From positions 124,001 through 188,000 of the forward strand of contig SZOZ01000004.1 in assembly GCA_030263455.1 (NCBI GenBank): a stretch of 64,000 nucleotides of DNA, given 5' to 3'. The notes beneath the pieces are model-generated. The model did no database searches and was not told where the DNA came from. It saw only the letters and a program-made list of their open reading frames with translations. This stretch comes from Synechococcales cyanobacterium CNB (lineage in GTDB: Bacteria; Planctomycetota; Phycisphaerae; Phycisphaerales; UBA1924). The position numbers and the translations under genes were made by a program. Positions 62,201-64,000 of the stretch are shown here, piece by piece. How positions within the stretch are numbered: position 1 is the stretch's first letter; each line of letters opens with the position of its first letter.

Positions 62201-64000
62201 CCGGAGCGAACGACGCCGCTGCTCATGGGGGCGTTGAGGGTGATGGAGGTGGCGACGCGGTCAACGTTGACGTGCCCGCGCATTGTGCCGCCGAACGTCA
62301 CGAACCCGGTGGTGAAGACGTCGATAAGCGCATCGCCGCGCTCGTCGGGGTCGGAATCGCCGAACTCTCCGACGACGCTGATGAAGGCGGCGTTCTTAGC
62401 GGAGATCGTGCCGTGGCGGAAGTGCCCCACGACGAGGGTGTCGAGGTGCTGTCCGATCGTCACGTCGCCCGTGCCCTCGTCGTTGCCCAGCTCGATGCGC
62501 ACCGCGTAGTGATCGATGTAGACGTCCGAGTCACCGAAGAGCGTCGCCTCGATGCGCAGCAGGCCGATCGAGGAGAAGTTCGTCGTGACGACGTCGAAGT
62601 TCGTCAGCGCCCCGTTCGTGGAGGTGACCACCACCGCGGACCCCTCCGTGGTGCCGGAGAGGATCACGCGGTTGGTCGCCGAATCGAACGACACGCTGCC
62701 GGGGCCGGAGAAGAAGATCGTGCCGCTGTTCAACGACGTGGCGAAGTCCAGCGACCCACCCGAGGGCACCGGCGTGCCCACGAGCGACCCGGCGGCGTCG
62801 GGATGGTTGATGGGCAGCGAAGGACCAAGCACACCCAGTCGGCCGCCCGCCGTCGCCCCCGGCGCGATGCCTTCGCTCACGACCATGGACTCGAACACGT
62901 CGCCGACGACGTTGACCTCGCCGACGTACGAGACGCCAGGCTCGGTGCGGTCGTCGAACGAGCCGTAGACCCCATCCGGCCCGTGCCAGATGCCGGCGAC
63001 GATCTTGGACCGGACCATCGCGCCGCCGACGTTCACCACGTTCACGAAGCCGGACTGCGTGGAGTCGCGGTTGGCGATGCCCCTCCCGCCGGGTCGGCCG
63101 TCCTGGCCGAAGTCGCGCACTCCGGCGATGATCATCGCGTCCATGACGCTGCCGCCGACGCTGACAGCGTGGATCGAGTCGCCCGCGGCGATCACGGAAC
63201 CGGTCGCAGCCGTCAGTTCGTCGTTGCGCAGGTCGCCCCCGATGGTCAGGAACCCGATCGCGTAATCGGCCTTGATCATCGCCTCGAACACGGACCCGCG
63301 GTCAACAAGGACATTGCCGATGTTCCAGCCCGCAGTGATGGTCGGCCCCTGGATGGCCGTCCCCTGCACAAGCCTGGGCGGCAGCTGGTTGCGGAAGGCG
63401 TCGTACGGCGTGGCTGCGGAACGGAACGGGTTGACGCCCATGTCGCCGAAGACGCCGTCCTCCGTGCCGAGCACCTGCACGGAGAGAACGATCCAGTCGG
63501 CATGGACGCGGCCGTAGAAGTTGCCCGCGTTGACGACCACCGAATCGACGTGCCCGTCGTACGCGATGACGCTCGCGGTCGGCAGGAACGATCCGCCATG
63601 GATGTTCACCGCGCCGATGCCGCCGGAGTAGCTCACCACGCCGCCGGCGAAGTCGCCCGTGACGTTCACGGTCCCGATGCGCCCTGCCGCGTAGATCGAA
63701 CCGCTGCCGAGGAGGTCGTCCCCGGGACGGTTCGGGACCAGTCCGAGCGTGACCGTGCCGATGGTCTCGCCGGCGCGAATGTCCGTGTACAACTGGCCGC
63801 CGGCGGTCACCGTGGGCAGCGCGCCGTGGACGACGATCATGCCCGGCTTGTTCCGATCGCCGATGTGGCGTCCCGCGGTGAGGGTGTTGATGCTCCGGCG
63901 AACGTCCGCGGTGATGCGCAGGTCGCGCGACGCCGAGAGCGTGCCGACCGTGCCCCGCGAGGTGTCCGTGGCGACGTGGATCGCAAGGTCGCCCTCGTTG
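59263..64000 (-). CDS. Very large beta-helical surface protein, 5' part outside the window
   Basis: An open frame of at least 1578 codons continuing past the right edge. It is built of short Val/Gly-rich turns typical of right-handed beta-helices or adhesins (GTVNVTGDFAGGVVSYSGG, RHGTISAKNAAFISVVG). At least two long segments are duplicated, about 63.2-62.85 kb and 62.15-61.85 kb, sharing VNVGGAMVRSKIVAGIW / VNIGGSMIRSSVVAGF and a following DGVYGSFDD / DGYFGTSDD loop. Calcium-type DGxxGTxDD motifs recur further on (DGVFGTADD, DGILGTADD, DGVVGTSDD). The end (FFLGRQNASLLLGRYVRPK) shows no dockerin, LPXTG or PEP-CTERM signal. Function unknown; surface location is inferred from architecture. Confidence 0.8.
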   Translation of the reverse strand, partial: NEGDLAIHVATDTSRGTVGTLSASRDLRITADVRRSINTLTAGRHIGDRNKPGMIVVHGALPTVTAGGQLYTDIRAGETIGTVTLGLVPNRPGDDLLGSGSIYAAGRIGTVNVTGDFAGGVVSYSGGIGAVNIHGGSFLPTASVIAYDGHVDSVVVNAGNFYGRVHADWIVLSVQVLGTEDGVFGDMGVNPFRSAATPYDAFRNQLPPRLVQGTAIQGPTITAGWNIGNVLVDRGSVFEAMIKADYAIGFLTIGGDLRNDELTAATGSVIAAGDSIHAVSVGGSVMDAMIIAGVRDFGQDGRPGGRGIANRDSTQSGFVNVVNVGGAMVRSKIVAGIWHGPDGVYGSFDDRTEPGVSYVGEVNVVGDVFESMVVSEGIAPGATAGGRLGVLGPSLPINHPDAAGSLVGTPVPSGGSLDFATSLNSGTIFFSGPGSVSFDSATNRVILSGTTEGSAVVVTSTNGALTNFDVVTTNFSSIGLLRIEATLFGDSDVYIDHYAVRIELGNDEGTGDVTIGQHLDTLVVGHFRHGTISAKNAAFISVVGEFGDSDPDERGDALIDVFTTGFVTFGGTMRGHVNVDRVATSITLNAPMSSGVVRSGSAIGSFSAPSLSRSFVSSRDFLDAVSIAGNVTDSAIMVGGDLGRDAEVGGTGDAADRATTGFAGTVNIGGSMIRSSVVAGFTRGSDGYFGTSDDSLASGRSVLAGVSVVGAIEGSNRNSESYRVSSTGDLGAVTAGGAPARNNGNFQITNPRHTPLPIQVSSLAVTERSRVYSAVLTFNQPMDSSSFSAGLSVSEVRGTGEVEIRLVEGIDYTLNYVPQANQLEVIFDRSVTERDLPQLAGVPGPGVYRFELSSSHVRSSLSLAPLDGNGDGMVAPGERYSQDDIVGDPGDKLPGFAGTVFVPEPTTGVIRRIDFYPPVNLDIVLDDNHAPDGLPTPNRPFTLRGSIGDHPDHNTNLFRFPNDTDLYRITLQAGQILRLGAMQGSALFAGRFLVNPNGDVEGSFGPSDFVVPLPAPVGAETDATFGEAFLIKQTGVYHLMVANVLTYNTFGVPNISSAAGGVGDYNFTVEVFDDGNSGFSALTDAGSADPLVNAPAPITFAGADGVFGTADDLTTRVIGDFTFTISAGADGILGTADDFVTGSNAAGTVSAFTDTAGRQIVNVESAIGPRGSFGLPSNVVPDVDVYALNGGNPIAAGSRVRVTLKLNELGADLGSRHPVTFEDFSGGVQFGIFDITTSSDIDDGMLVFSPSRISPNGSTPGELARNGDFAYGYDANGDFFIDFVAPGRLDLTGQPARYAVYVQGIFNTDYRLEVVTEGASQISKRFQNVFIELNGGTIDWLQVGGLTTPLRPFDAAALGFTGKASNGQSVNDYVTTRLVANLSSIFSSAVADAGPDGVVGTSDDVVGLDVRFSTNPNAFEFQDYSTIFLTTTVDPITLLFSRTFDFFSESYGFSFGSDGFNSTRTDEGVVFLPSLALLGYTPSPDGLDGFVQSLTAAVGRRVGEMLGLRISGDYDPFGEQFDLMAANSVSDVPGSQGSYSLPATGRALSNAADTVLDTDFFLGRQNASLLLGRYVRPK

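Noticed and set aside
1-64000. tRNA or rRNA genes
   Set aside because: Intergenic gaps were inspected for cloverleaf and TTCGANTC-type patterns by eye and none was convincing; a covariance search would be needed to exclude them fully.

Overview
The window is high-GC DNA from a planctomycete, most likely of the class Phycisphaerae (order Phycisphaerales). The main evidence is two secreted proteins ending in paired dockerin-type loops flanked by Cys, a PEP-CTERM-like anchor on a CHRD protein, pseudopilins with the H-X9-DG signature, planctomycete-style peptidases with EF-hand-like insertions, a PadR/permease-prefix pair, and dense packing with many GTG/TTG starts. There is no rRNA, tRNA or CRISPR array that I can see. 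Both ends cut genes: a Ser/Thr kinase at the left edge and a very large surface protein at the right edge.

Layout. 0-7 kb: kinase fragment, a zinc-ligand-less amidase-like protein, a small lipoprotein, TrmL and SpoU-type RNA methylases around a cysteine-less double-thioredoxin protein, UppP and SerA. 7.2-7.7 kb: a decayed IS5-type element. 7.7-15 kb: RNase R, an NDUFA9-like dehydrogenase, an orphan ABC ATPase, a HEAT-repeat lipoprotein, a zinc-type dehydrogenase. 15-23.5 kb: GcvP, a REP-like inverted repeat, an M28 peptidase with PDZ, small membrane and zinc-ribbon proteins, a pseudopilin gene broken by an amber codon, and a CHRD protein. 23.8-33.4 kb: an MraZ gene with a very clear self-regulated promoter but no dcw genes, a flavin reductase, two sulfotransferase-like genes with an MFS transporter, thrS behind a threonine-rich leader peptide and terminator, a PadR/secretin-like operon, and nrdR. 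33.4-41.4 kb: a translationally coupled pair of M14 peptidases (one apparently active, one degenerate) and a lipoprotein operon resembling LpoB/LpoB/COG3014/YcfL. 41.4-50.5 kb: a pseudopilin/MauE/Cys-rich secreted-protein cluster, a Gfo/Idh oxidoreductase with a NagB-LmbE fusion, and a dockerin protein. 50.5-55.1 kb: a four-gene manganese/iron-type ABC transporter operon whose two permeases both end in DtxR/MntR-like regulator domains. 55.3-64 kb: GH31 glucosidase, a dockerin-bearing subtilase and the large beta-helical surface protein.

The two most interesting systems are (1) an apparent ribosome-mediated attenuator in front of thrS: a 31-codon leader with five Thr codons in six, followed by a terminator and a competing antiterminator pairing; and (2) the transporter operon with permease-regulator fusions, reminiscent of the cleaved YtgC-YtgR permease-repressor of the related phylum Chlamydiae, here duplicated onto both permeases and paired with a TAGC-N4-GCTA operator lying on the promoter. 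A recurrent theme is paralogues that keep a fold but have lost catalytic residues (amidase, thioredoxins, M14 peptidase).
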